A DNA stretch of 64,000 bases from Kappaphycus alvarezii (taxonomy: Eukaryota; Rhodophyta; Florideophyceae; Gigartinales; Solieriaceae). The first letter of the stretch is position 1, and every line of letters begins with the position of its first letter. Under the pieces are notes generated by a model. It did not search any database. It saw only the letters and a list, made by a program, of their open reading frames with translations, and was not told the origin of the DNA. Made by a program: the position numbers and the translations under genes. Below, in pieces: positions 43,279-55,519 of the stretch. Where the stretch lies: NCBI GenBank assembly GCA_002205965.3, contig NADL03000673.1, forward strand, positions 1,116,001-1,180,000. Reading direction: 5' to 3'.

Positions 43279-43532
43279 TTATTGTCGGTTCCCCGTGTTA
43301 ACGTCCTTTTGGCGGGGATAAGACTGCAATGAGATGAATTCTGTTGAATACAGAGGACTTAGTGTTATGGGTCTCTCGCCAAAGCTGGTGCTTGCGGGGG
43401 CCGTATCATATTTTTATTTAAAATTATAGTTCAGTTTTCTTTTTTTGGGTTACAATAAGTACCCCACCTATACATTTTACGGTAAAGTAGGTCTCAAGCG
43501 CAGTTACTGCGTTCTTGCGCAAAGATCCTGTA

Positions 43533-43725
43533 TGTTTTAGTATTTCACTCAATGAAATTGCAAGGCGACAAGTGTCACCATTCGGTAGCGCTTACAGTAC
43601 GAGCTGTAAGAATATCGGTGCAAATGAGAGTGTAATTAAAGCCCATAAAAGCTAATTAAAGCCCATAAAAGCTGACCTCCCGCCGTGAAAGAAAAAAAGG
43701 AAAATGCAAGGAGAAAGCTGCTCTC
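43533..43725 (+). repeat. Copia B 5' LTR, left piece
   Basis: Shares ACTCAATGAAATTGCAAGG, CGACAAGTGTCA and AAAAGCTGACCTCCCGCCGT with 63731 onward. It carries an internal duplication of about 20 bases (TAATTAAAGCCCATAAAAGC twice). Confidence 0.65.
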
Positions 43726-44996
43726 AGAAATACTTTTGCATGTTGATGCCGCCGCTGTTTACATTTTTTGGCGTGCTGATTCCGCCACTACTTTCATTTT
43801 TCCTACCGTTTTAATGCGGCATATCGCTTACATATCATGCCGCCAGACGCATATGCGGGACACAATTGGCCATCATGTACAATTTCACAACATTTTTTAA
43901 AATCATGGAGTACAGTACTTTTGCACTGTGATTTTCGGGACTTAGCAGGGAGCCAATTTCAGTACTTCGGGGGCATATAAGGGAGTCGATTGCTGATATT
44001 CGCCACTGTTGGCCGCGACCACAAGTCAAGAACCCCTTTCCTATCACGACATCGCCCAAGCCATGGCTCCCTCCCGTCAAAACACCAGAGATCCCTTTCC
44101 CCCTCTCCCTTCCATTGCCAAACGTCCTGTCATTTGGCAGATCATGTCACGTCTACCCAATGAGTTGCCCGCTCGCGTCATCGAACACCTCGAGCTCAAC
44201 ACCCCACCGATGAAGGGCTTCACGGACTACGCTTATTACTGCCGCCGAGTGAAGAAGGAAGCTGTCCGCCGAGCCTTCATAGACGACGAAGCAGATAAAG
44301 ATGAACCAGAGGGTGAGCCATGGGACGAGGAAAAACCGCAGTCACCCGAGGAATATCTCGAGCCCGACTCGGTTTAAATAGAGGATGTATCAAGTCATGA
44401 TGACGCGTGGGAGCTAGCATTGAAGGAAAACCGTGAGTGTCGTAGCAAGAGCCAGTAGGATGATGGGTTGTGGTAATCATAGTACGCAGGATGCACGTGT
44501 ATGGTATACTGTATTTGGGTGTGTCCTCGAATAGTGAGTTGGGTACATGTATAGCCCTTAGTAGATCCTTCTAGAGTCCTTTTGCGTGCATATTTCTGTT
44601 GCGTCTTAGTATCATTACAATAAACTTAGGCCTATCCGAAGTCTATATAAGTAGAGTAAAGTGCGACCCTCGAGGGGAGGGAAGCCAGGTCCTCACAGGG
44701 AAGGTTTACAGTTCCATCAACCTCAGCACGCTACAGTATCAACCCCTTTAACACCTTGCTCACCAAAAACCTTCTGTTACCCATCAACCTTCTCCCCCTT
44801 CTCGGTCCGGGGCACCTTTGTCGCCTACAGAAACTCATCCCTTTGTACTTTCCCTACCAACTCGCCTCTGTAGTGGAGTTCACCTCCCCTACCTTATCGG
44901 TATTCATGCACCTTGTGCGGAGTTCAGCACTTACCCATTAGACCTTTGTTCTGTTGTTGTTTTGCTGACTTTTCCCCTATCAAAAAGAATATAATT
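43726..44996. mobile_element. Insertion of about 1.27 kb in the copia B 5' LTR
   Basis: Interrupts the LTR similarity. It carries a 104-codon ORF (44063-44377), a TATA-like TCTATATAAGTAGAG (about 44641) and a pyrimidine-rich stretch, so it may be a miniature retroelement or a captured segment. Ends not defined; no family name possible. Confidence 0.35.
44063..44377 (+). CDS. Small ORF in the copia B LTR insertion
   Basis: The ATG at 44063 is in an excellent context (GCCATGGCT). The 104-codon product starts MAPSRQNTRDPFPPLPSIAK, continues VIWQIMSRLPNELPARVIEH and GFTDYAYYCRRVKKEAVRRA, and ends in an acidic tail (DKDEPEGEPWDEEKPQ). I do not recognise it. The basic middle and acidic end could suit a small capsid-like or nucleic-acid-binding protein, but that is guesswork. 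Confidence 0.35.
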   Translation: MAPSRQNTRDPFPPLPSIAKRPVIWQIMSRLPNELPARVIEHLELNTPPMKGFTDYAYYCRRVKKEAVRRAFIDDEADKDEPEGEPWDEEKPQSPEEYLEPDSV

Positions 44997-45104
44997 TCGT
45001 TAATTCGTCATACACGCTGCAAGATCCTCGCCGTGGGTACTTCATTTATCAAGTAAAGATTTATTTTACTTCTAGTCGTCTAACCCTTTACCCGTTACAC
45101 TACA
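44997..45104 (+). repeat. Copia B 5' LTR, right piece
   Basis: CGTCATACACGCTGCA, then CTTCATTTATCAAGTAAA and a CT-rich end GTTACACTACA, matching 63880-63984 in order. Confidence 0.6.
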
Positions 45105-48100
45105 ATCGTACGTGGTTGAGCGGAAGGGGACTATCAGCTCAACGACATTCCGGATTCTGGACTTGCAAGGTAGTAATTAGCAAAATACCTTTGTCTACAA
45201 ACCAGTTTAAGGCCACAGCCGACCGGAATCAGAAGAAGATTGTTCATACTTTGTTTATGGATGTGGCATCTCTCGCACTATTTGGCATTGCAAGAAAAGT
45301 CCCGAGTATATCCATGGAGAAAAATGCCTTCACAGGGGAGTGTACCGATTCAACTACACTTTCTCTCACAATCCCTGACCCGCAAGATTTTAACGACTCG
45401 GTAAGCTACATGCATGCAGCGCCATCCAAGATTTTCAACGAGAAGTTCTTGAAAAAGCCGCTATTTACTCTTGCTACACTATATAATACACCAGACCTTT
45501 TCGGTGGAGCCAAAGTACCTGAGGAGTACCGAAATCAACTTAATCTTTCGCAAGATAATCGTGCTAATTGTAGGGGTACTCTCTACGTATTGCTCTGTTA
45601 TACCGTCGAAGTTGACCCTACATATTTCAGTTTGGTTATTCATGAATTAAAGCGTCAATGAGTATGTCTCAACCCTAAAGTTTCGGGGACTAAACATGCT
45701 AATTGAGCACATGCATCTGGATCGGGAACAGAGCAGGGAATCCTACTGCCAACGATAACCACCCTGTTTTAAGGGAATCAAGGCGTACCCCGAGTGCCAA
45801 ATTTATCAAGAAATGCAGCAATAAAGGATCCTCATAATGTGAGCATTGATGCTCCTGATGTCTCTGCATACCCAGAATCAAAAGGTATTGCCGTACCTAG
45901 TAACAATAACGGAGTGCATCCCAATCCAGTCACTATGCCTCAGCTACCACAATCTTTTCCTACATGAACTCATCTGAGCGCCTCTCCTCTGACACTTGGC
46001 AAAAAAATCCAGGTTGGGGCAGGATTTGAAGATCCTAAGGAGGCTAATTACGCCACGCAGATGATGAAAGATTCGAAGTTTAGTGGTGAAATTAAAAAGG
46101 ACATCATGGATACTATCTGCATGTATGAGATCTGCTTGCGGCAGTGTTCGCTTCCAGGGCGTCTGAAAAGTGACTTCTTCATACATGCCTTTCAAGGCAC
46201 GGCTCGCCCCTTCCTCATGGACAGCACCACACCGAGAGTACCATTCTTAACAATGTGTGCAGTGATAGATAAGGAGGATAAAATTGACGCAAGGAAGCTA
46301 CAAATAAAGACAATCAAGTAAATTTTATGTCTACGTGCGTTCATTTGGGAGCATGAAATTCAGGACTCTACTGAAGGTCTTTCAAAGCTGGTAGAACTTA
46401 TAAATGAACTGTCGCCGCAGTGTTCTACGTAATTCTGGTCAAATTCAAGTAGGAGGGATTACCTAGACCGAGCGGTCGCCGAGTACCAGGAATGGTAGGG
46501 AATCCCGATAGCCATCATCACCTCCCAAATAGATACGTCTAATTCCCTCGAAACTGCTTTAAACGAGTCTATTTATAATTTAAACGGCTGTCTCAGCTAT
46601 CTGGGGCTCGTCTTTCAATAATGGCATAATATTGAGCGAGGATGAAGACGTAGGAACACGTGAGATGAGCTACGGATGCTCCACGAGACGTTTGCATTGG
46701 AAGGGTGGTAAGGGATATCGAGGAACAGGCAAATCAATGCGTACGGGTCGCTGCTTTGCAAAATCATTTCAAGAAGCCAGCAGACGCCGAGAAGGTATTT
46801 TGTTTGGTGAACCATGTAGTAATAACCACAACTGTAAGGAGAAGGCTGCTAGGTCATATGCAAAAAACAGATTAAGACAAGGAGTAACGCATGTACATGT
46901 TATAGGTAGCCTTACATCTGAATAAGAGCAGACACATAAGAATGATGCTAAATCAATAGGAGAGACGCTATCTGAACCTGGAGATGCCGTTGTACGCTCT
47001 TTCGTGACTATAATGGGCGAGATGAACGAAGATGAAGGAGATGTTAGAGATGAAACTACTGATCATGCTAAGATCCTCGACGAGAATGAACATGATGTAT
47101 TTGTGAACACAATGACGGCGATTATGCAGAATCTGCAGGATTTTCGGTACTACGACTAGGATCCTTAGACACTAGTTCTCGGCGCCCGTTAAAGCACCAA
47201 AAGCAGGAAGGTGAGGATATGGTAGAGATGAAAGGGGTATGAGCTGCTGAACTAAGGCAGGAACTACATATTGCAATATTTCAACGAATCGTCGGCTTCT
47301 GTATCGACAGTGGTGCACCGCACCCAGTTGTGGGGGGCAAGGAGTTGAATCGCATTCTTAATTAGCATGGTATCCATAAAAGGACGTAATTACCTTCTAC
47401 CAAGAGTTTTCGCTTTGCGGATACGGCATTACAATCCCTAGGCAAAGTATTCGTATAACTTAATACTTCTTTGGGGGTCCCAAAAAATCAAGTTGGTCTG
47501 GATGTCGTCAAAGCAATGTACTAGCGCTTTTTGGATTTAATGTTCTGGAAAATGAGGGAATCACACCATGCCTCATCCCAAATCGCCTAGCCAAGCGACG
47601 AATGATGAAAATCCGAACGGTCAAGAAGTCTTTGTTGACGAACGTTTTTGCGCTACTATCCGCTCTCGCAGCAATCAATTAGATGTTGGAATGCAGTTTT
47701 CATCGCATATGAAATTTACTAGGTCACAACTGGTGAATTTAATTAAAACTTCTTCCACTAAAGTGCGTCGGAGATGTTCAAACTTATGAAAGGGGCGAGA
47801 GCTGAGCATGTGAAACAGCTGAGCATGCGAAAGATAAGTTAAGAATACTGAAAAATATATCAAAACGGTGTGGTTCATGTAAGAGAATTATAGCTGGAGC
47901 TTATTGCTTCCGGGTAATCTCGGATACTGAGCATTTGAGACTCAACGAGAGAGTCATCATGGACATAATGTATTTTAAGGGGCTGTTAGGGCATATAAAA
48001 TACGGATTAAGGACATCTACGGGCATTGGTTTATACACGTAAACTAAGAGTATGAGAAAAATATCCTGAAACGCCTGTCCTGTATCGTAGCACTCAATAA

Positions 48101-48199
48101 ACTAACAACACATGTCAATTGCACGCATCGGCACATTGATGGTGCCCGTAAATTGCGGGACGAGACCGATATTTCAAACTTCAAAATTTACACTCTACC

Positions 48200-48689
48200 A
48201 TAGGCCGTAAAAAAGTCTTGTCATGGCCATGTACCTGTCCTATGTACGGCCAATAAAATCAACACACTCAGAGAAGACCCTATGCTAGCTACATACAAGA
48301 AAAAGTTTATGAACTAATCTAAAATAATTTAAATTGTATCTGCCCGACGATGAAAAGTTTAGTTAGTCAACCAAAGTACATTGGCAGCAGTTTTCAAAAA
48401 ACCCTCCGTCTTGCGTCCATCAGACATGACAAACAAGACATCAAACGAGTCCATCCAAGATCCTTCTCATCTGTATCAACTACGACATTAGTCCAACGTC
48501 TTCAATCCCTTATCCTACGGAATTAATAAGATCCTCGTAAAAGCTCTCAACTGCTCTTATCCATTAGATCACCCCAAATCCTCCTTTCCTGTCAGCGGAA
48601 ATTACAGAAACCAATGCTGCTGCTCCAATTAGGTCTTCGAATGCATAGCGGAATATTGAATCTGCAACTGACTTTCATAGATCTTACAA
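48200..48689. other. Decayed DNA between copia B integrase and the hAT fragment
   Basis: No open frame worth calling. Probably copia B remnant and hAT leader. Confidence 0.35.
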
Positions 48690-49680
48690 GGCGATGAACC
48701 GAAATGCTGCATTATGGGCGTTTTATGTCCATAACTGAAGAAATTTGCTGGTCTATCAAGTTTGTGCGCCATATCCGATTTTAATGTCTAAAAAATGCAC
48801 AAATTAAAAGGAATAATTCGGCACCGAAGTAGATTTGGAACTAATGCACTCTGTTGGCACGTCAATAAGCACCATACGCCTTTCTGGAATAACTATGTGG
48901 CCGAATTGAAGATCTTGGTGAGGAAGAAAAAACGTCAGCCATGGGTACTCGCAGTAAGCAAGAGGTGATATCAAAAGACGTTTTCAAGACCCATGTCAAC
49001 TATGAGCTGAGTTCTATTCAGCAGAGAAAGCACGATGAATATCTTGTATTGCTAACGGCAAATGCATGTTTGCCACTAAATATTTTTGATAATGCCTACT
49101 TTCGGCGGTATGTGCACGAAAGAAAAAATCGTGTTTCGGTACCGAGTCGTCGCAAGCTCACAGATAATCTGATCCCAGAATTCATTCCATCATGTGAGGA
49201 GAATTTTATAAGGCCGACTTTGAAGATTCTGCGCTCCGTCTCAATAAGTTTTGATCTATGGATCGAGATTTTGTAAAGATATTTCCGATCTTATTGCGCT
49301 GGACGACAGGTTTTTGATGCAAAAAATGCATTTACGAATTATGGAGTGCCACAATACAAGTGGTATAACTCTTGCCGATGTACTACATACGGAGTTAGAG
49401 GCTCGCGGTCTAGTTCAAAAGATCGCATGCCGCGTCAAGGATGGTGGAATAAACTTAAGAACGTATACTAATATTCTGAAGAACATCGTATCATGTGAGT
49501 CGCTATAACTCGAAACTTGTTTCGAAGGTCCTTGCTCGGCACACATACTTTCAAATGTGTGCAATATCGCTCTTTCCACTCAGATGTATGAGGGCCTATC
49601 TCAAGTTTCTACTCTATACATGCGAAAATGTCTTCAGAATTGCATCAAATGGACTAAAAAAGTGCAAAAGGACGTGACGC
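48690..49680 (+). pseudogene. hAT transposase fragment with BED-type finger
   Basis: A BED zinc-finger end reads SRFGTNALCWHVNKHHTP (about 48.83-48.88 kb). It is followed by the hAT core start: KHDEYLVLLTANACLPLNIF, NAYFRRYVHERKNRVSVPSR, RKLTDNLIPEFIPSCEENF and LRSVSISFDLWIE, where the Asp is the first catalytic residue. After a frame change near 49265, KMHLRIMECHNTSGITLADV and LEARGLVQKIACRVKDGGIN follow; the family has TDNAxNM here. The C-terminal dimerisation domain is absent. A truncated hAT relic in copia B. Confidence 0.65.
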
Positions 49681-49699
49681 CTGGTTCAATTCTTGTCGA

Positions 49700-50194
49700 G
49701 CTAAAATAATGTTAGTGTAATTTCACTTCTTTGCCTTTTTCAGACAGCTGAAAACTCTCAAAGAGGCTTACAGGTATTATTGTACTTTACCGTTCAACCT
49801 AGAACTTGGCCGTTATGTTTATGCTCTGTACAGTGCTCTAAGCTTGAGCTGATCTACTTTAGATCAGCTCAAGCAGGTTTAAGGTTAGACACTCACCGTC
49901 GTCTACGTGTATTCTGGAAGCTTCCTTCGATCAAAAGAAAGCATCAGTCGACTCGCCTTAAATTCTATATAAGCCCCGTTCTCTCTCCATCTTCTACCTG
50001 AGTAAAGTTCCTCACCACCTTCACCTCTCTCATCTCTCGCTATCGGTCCCTCACTCTTTTTACCCTTCTCTCTCCCCTCCTGCTCTCCCGCTCTCTCCCT
50101 CACCCTCTGTCTGGCTCCCTGGCTCCCTCTCTCTCGTTCTGTCCATTACATAGAACCTGAAAAAGTGATACCTATATTTGTGAAGATAAGATTT
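49700..50194. repeat. Possible solo LTR or leader: hairpin, TATA box, pyrimidine tract
   Basis: Contains a perfect 14-base-arm palindrome (49843-49873, CTTGAGCTGATCTA...), a TATA-like CTATATAAGCCCC near 49968, then about 180 bases almost wholly C and T to 50150. This order (palindrome, TATA, CT leader) is typical of an LTR. A TG...CA frame of about 49709-50148 is possible, but I find no partner copy or duplication. Confidence 0.3.
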
Positions 50195-50199
50195 GTTTC

Positions 50200-50448
50200 T
50201 GGGATGCCGGAAGGGGAGGAGGCGACTATGTTCGATCATACACCTGCCTGTTTTTCTCAGTTTGCGGTCGGTCTAATTCCCTTCAAATAGGACTTGTGTG
50301 TTGTGGTATCAGGCTACATACTCTAACAGACGGTTTGGTGACCTTTGTGTCACCGGAACGGGAAAAAACTTCTACTTAAATCAATTTGATTCCGTTTCTG
50401 CTTCTAGGAACCTGGGTTGCTGCCACCCAGACAGCCTGCTATACCACA
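50200..50448 (-). repeat. Gypsy A 3' LTR
   Basis: 249 bases, matching 54018-54263 with about 13-16 differences and a small length change. Confidence 0.85.
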
Positions 50449-53400
50449 TTACCCCCTTCCAGGTTCGTTCAATTCGTAACGTGTGGAGCTGCTGGTTGGG
50501 CGAACCGTTTTCCAGTATTTGCGAATGACGCTTACGTCGTTAACGTTCTCCACAGGCTCCCAATCGGTTTGGATACTACCGTCCTTCCAGACAACGAAAT
50601 AACTCATCTTCCCATTGCGTTACGTACGGCGATCTGTTATTTCCCTCACCTCATGAGTTCCCTCTTCGAAAAATCTTTGATCGCCTCGCAGCGTCACCGC
50701 TTTCAGCTGATCTGCGGGTACAGTTCTGTTCAGTCGACCTAGGTCATCTTTTAGAACGTAGGCACCACCACGGTTTTTTCTAAGGACTTGACAAGCCCGA
50801 GCCGGTCCTTCCTTGATTCCGGTGCCCGTTTGTCGCGGATCATTTGGCTCACCGTTAAACTGGCAAGGGTTAGGCAGACCACCTTCCAGCTGAATGCGTC
50901 TGCAAAGTCGTTATTAGGTCCTGGAAGGTGCACGACAACGAAGTTGAACTGGATGATGTGGTCAAACCACCTTGCTATCATCTGTTTAAATGTGCGTTGA
51001 CTATGAAAAAAAGTGAGTGCTCGATGGTCCGTATATAAAGTGAACCTTCGCCCGAGCACGTAGCACCTAAACTTTTCCAGTCCCCACACGATGGCAAGTA
51101 GCTCCTTCTTTCTGGCCCCGTAGTTCTTCTCCAACTTGGAAAGTGGAAGCGTAGTTGCCCTTTCTCTTCTTTTTGTGCTGTCCAAGCTCCTAGTCCGTAA
51201 TTGGAAGCATCTGTCCCTACGAAGAACTCTTTGCTGTCATCTGGTTATGCCAGTGTAGTTTCCTCTGCCAGCCCCTGCCGAATTTTCACGAAGGCCTAGT
51301 TCATTTCAGGAGTCCAAGAGAGCGGGCCCCGTCCCTTCCGTGCGTCGTCAAGCGGTTTAGATAGGTTATAGAATCACGGGACGAATTGACGAAAATAGTT
51401 TGCTGCGCCCAGAAAGCTCATCAGCTGCTTGATTGTCTGTGGACACTCCCACTTCGTAATCGCCGCCACTTTGGAGGGGTCTTTCTTGATTCCTTCTCTG
51501 GTTACGACGAATGTACTTTCTTTTGGCCGAAGCGGCATTTGTCTACCGGAATGGGTATGTTACACTCCGTCAGCTTCTCAATGACGGCCTTGACATGTTC
51601 CGCGTGGTCTGACGTGTTTGATGAGAAGACGATAATGTCTTCTATGTAGACGGCGACGTAGGGAATCTCACCGAAGATCTTGTCCATAAGTTGTTAGAAC
51701 TTGCAGACATGGTCTTAATGCCGAAAGGAGCTGCTCACATCCGGTAGTGCCTCCGATGCCAGCGGAACGCCACCCAATTACGGTCTTCTTCAGGTATTGG
51801 GAAGCGAAATTGCCCGTCTCGAATGTACAGGGTCGTGAACACTGCTTCTGGCCCTGTCGTGGAGCCAACGGCGTCCAGTATGTCTTGCCCCTTTGGTAGC
51901 GGGTAGTCGGGGTCTGTCAAAAGTGTGTTCAGCCGCCTAAGGTCAATGCGCGGTCTGACATCGATCTTATTTCCATCTCCGTCCTTCTTCGGCACCCTGA
52001 GAATTGGGAACGAGTTTGCGTAGTCATCTTGTGCAGCTTCGATTACCTTCGCCGCGTGCCAACGAATGATCTCTGCGTTGACGCGTTCCTCGTCCATTCG
52101 GGAGACGAAATTCACACGGCTCCACATGGGGGACTGTGACGTTGTCTGTACGCGCAACACGGCCAACGGGGGTGTGCATCGAGCTGACAACGGGATTTGC
52201 TGGTTTTGCTCAAGCGCTTCTGCCACCTCGACGGAGATGCTTCCTGGTGTGAGTCGTTCCTTGACAGGAAGATCTTCGTCTTCGGGATTGGGTATCGGCT
52301 GTTCCTCGTCGGTTGCAAGGTTGCAGGCCGTTGGGTCCCCTTAATTGAAAACCCGAACCGACAGAAGTGCGGGAGGCCGATTATCATGTCTCTTCGCGTC
52401 TGCATCTGCATTAGTTCCGACGTAATGGTGGCATTGTGTGTCCTACATGAATCAGAAAGGGGTACTAGTCCAGTTCGCTCCGCCATGACTCTTCCACGGC
52501 CGTCTCTGATGTTGCCTGACACCCTGTGGACGGGAATGCCGTGCTTTTGGAAGAACTCCTCGGAAACGAACGACGACGATGCTCCGGAGTCGATCATGGC
52601 CCATCCTTCGATGTCGTTGATTAGTACCGGTGCGGAGACGAGCTCGTTCGCGTCGTCTGGTGCAGCGGTCAGAGAGTTCAGAACCGGTTCTCGACTGGCT
52701 GTAGCGGACGCCACCTCGGCATCGAGTCTTTATGCCTGATCGTACTCGTCATACCCAAGCAGGGTGCGTAGCTCAGCGTCACTTCACATGACCTCTGGCT
52801 GACGACTCTTGTTCACAGGGGTCTCACTGGCTTCTACCTGCAGATTTGCTGCTTGAGGTTCTTTTCCGTGCTTGTCGCCACATGTGTGGCCGGATTTCCA
52901 CCCTTCTTTGCAATCGAAACATTTACCTTCCTTTCGTAGACGCGTACGAGTCTCGGAATCTAAGTGCTTTCCTCTCCCCTGCCTTTGGGTTTCCGCCTCA
53001 ACTCGGTGCTTCTCCGAGGAATTTTTGGTCGAGTTCGGGTGGGCGCCTTGCTTATCCTTGGGTTCTCTGTGTACTGCGGCGTCCTTCTTGCTCTTCGAGG
53101 AGCTCTGCTCAGTCCTGCGGCTCGACCTGTGCGAGGAATCGAGCGTGATGGCGTTGGATATCTCGCCTGCGATGGATACTGGCGTCATTTCTTAATTCGT
53201 CCGTTTCCACATGTTCAACATAGCTGCCCGAGCCACATGCATCACATCCTGCAGACTAGTGTCAAGTCCCTCAATGTACACATTTACTGGCGTTTCGTCG
53301 CTATCGCTGTGTCCCGTGCTGGCCATTTGACTGGTAAATCGGTCACTGTACTCTTGAACCGTCTCGTGAGGTCCCTGAGTGATCGTCATTAAGTCCCGTA

Positions 53401-54017
53401 TCAGCCTGTCTCTGATCGCCGGGGACTCAAAGTGATGGATGCTTTTTGCGTGAAAATCCTCCCATTGTAGCCCAGCTAGATTATTCTTGGTCCATTTTTG
53501 GTCGAAACCATTCAACTATGTCAAAAAAGCGGGGGACCAGCGTTGCTGCGGCACTTCATGCGCAGATAGCGTAGAATTCACCTTCCAAAGGAATTCGAAA
53601 GCGTCTTTGAAAGCGGAAGCATCTTCTCCTCGAATCGAAGGTAGTGATGGTATACGATATGACACAGAACGGCTTGAGCTCGACCCGACAGTCGCGTCGC
53701 TGGGCTGCCCAGCTATAATGATCGAATTTGCCGTGTTCCTTCTGCGCTTTGTCTCCTCGATCTTCTGCATGACAGTGTTCCGTTCTTGCATGACCCTGTT
53801 CGTCCGTATTCGGTACTCATCAGTTTGCCCTGCATCCAGCTCGTCGACACTGAGCCCATTGAGTTCGTAGTACTCCTCTTCCAACTTCAGGTATTGGTAA
53901 GATAAAGAGTTCATCTCTATCTCCTGATGTCGCAGCAGCGAATCAATCATCGCTGAATAACCGTCCGTCATTTCCCGTGGCGCAGAAGACAAAGTTGTGA
54001 GGTCGATTTGAAAAAAA

Positions 54018-54263
54018 TGTGATGCCGGAAGGGGAGGAAGCGACTATGCTCGATCAGACACCTGCCTGTGTTCTCAGTTTACGGTCGGTCTGAGTCCCTT
54101 CAAATAGGACTTGTGTGTTGTGGTATCAGGCTACATACTCTAACAGACGGTTGGGTGACCTATGTGTCACCGGAACGGGAACACTTCTACTTAAATCAAT
54201 TTGATTCCGTGTCTGCTTCTAGGAACCTGGGTTGCTGCCACCCAGACAGCCTGCTATACCACA
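54018..54263 (-). repeat. Gypsy A 5' LTR
   Basis: 246 bases. On the minus strand it begins TGTGGTATAGCAGGCTG and ends CCGGCATCACA. Confidence 0.85.
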
Positions 54264-54268
54264 GTTTC

Positions 54269-55012
54269 TACAGTCTTGATGATGATCGTGATGCTTTGTT
54301 ATCGCGATGTAGTTGAAATTTGCTTTTCAAATGAAGATAGACTTGATTTTTGGGTGTATGATCGTAATATAAATCGCCTCCTACACAACTTTAATTTACG
54401 GTTGTTCCAATAAGGTCTTCGAAATGTTTGTAGCTCCCCGTCCGAGCCCGTCAATTTTTCGCTGTTGACTAACCGGACTGGCATGTACCTTTTCCGTAGG
54501 TACATCTACTAAAGCACATGCCCGCACAGCCCTAGTATTTCGGCAGCGATCCTGTCCTATACATCTTTGATGAAGCAAATCACTTAAGCACTGCTTGCTT
54601 TTCAGGGAGCATCAGTACCGAATCAATACGGGAAGCTCTTATAATATACTGGTATTCAGCTTACACAGGTCCCCCAATCGGATCCTGATGGGAAAAGGTT
54701 CAAATTTCGGTGAGAAGTTCAATTAAATTGCTCGGATATCTAATTTTCAGGTGGACCGCACAGGCGTCGAAGCTCATTAATTTTCAGGCCTCTCAGAACG
54801 ATATTACGGCCCACTTCAAAATAAATAACGCAAGATCTCATTATCTAGGCCCAATGCAAGCAAGAAATTATCCTTAGCCTGTGCTGTTAAAGCAATGAAT
54901 GATACTCGTGGACCCGAGGGGGTAGTATCGTCGGCTCTCTTATTCGGTGAATTTACACGTTTTTCCAAACTATCTGAACCCTCGAGTAACCACACTTCTT
55001 TAGACAAGCGCG
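54269..55012. other. Decayed copia B sequence between the two gypsy insertions
   Basis: 740 bases with only short open frames. It should correspond to the copia B pol region between integrase and RNase H, but I cannot align it confidently. Confidence 0.35.
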
Positions 55013-55017
55013 TAGAG

Positions 55018-55519
55018 TGTGGGGTGTTGAGCGCACAAAAGGTAATCGATGGTTGAACTGTTGGTTGATGCTTCCGGTAATCAGGCCGGACATCAGACCA
55101 GGGTTTATATAGAAAAAGTACTCAACACCAGCAGAGATAAATTGTAACTAAACGGTACTGAATTCAAAGGTATTCTAGAAAATGCGACCCAGAGGTATCA
55201 AACTACAAGGTTCTGAAGGTCCATCAGTATAACAGACAGCAACAAACATCATGGCAAAGTATCATTGGTCCAATTGGCAAGGAGGCATAAAGTGGTTGCT
55301 GATTGGTGGGTGCGAAATGTTTCGAGAACCACGCGAGATAGCCATGATGGATCCATGTCATTGGCTAGGTACAAAGAGGTATGATATTATGCTTTTACAC
55401 TGGTGCGTGAGTACAGTGCACAAGTTGCAATGATGTCTTCTTACAGTGTAAATCCTTGGTACAGGTTACCGGAGGGATACTGTCAGGGTATTTGGTGATT
55501 TATGGGCATAATCGCAACA
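55018..55519 (-). repeat. Gypsy B 3' LTR
   Basis: 502 bases, + strand TGTGGGGTGTTGAG to TCGCAACA, with a TATA-like TTTATATAG near 55108. Next to it inside the element, GTAGGGGGAGTGA (minus strand) is the polypurine tract. Confidence 0.95.

Larger units (their letters stand above)
50200..54263 (-). mobile_element. Gypsy A: Ty3/gypsy LTR retrotransposon
   Basis: 4.06-kb fossil on the minus strand, flanked by GTTTC at 50195-50199 and 54264-54268. LTRs at 50200-50448 and 54018-54263. Parts, reading leftward: gag about 54.0-53.2 kb, a zinc knuckle near 52.95 kb (KCFDCKEGWKSGHTCG), protease about 52.6 kb (AMIDSGASSSFVSEEFF), reverse transcriptase about 52.1-51.5 kb (AVYIEDIIVFSS) and RNase H about 51.2-50.8 kb (YGARKKELLAIVWGLEKF). 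I see no integrase, so the element is probably defective by deletion. Polypurine tract GGAAGGGGGTAA beside the 3' LTR. By-eye LTR divergence about 5-6%: younger than copia B, much older than gypsy B. Several breaks. Confidence 0.8.
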
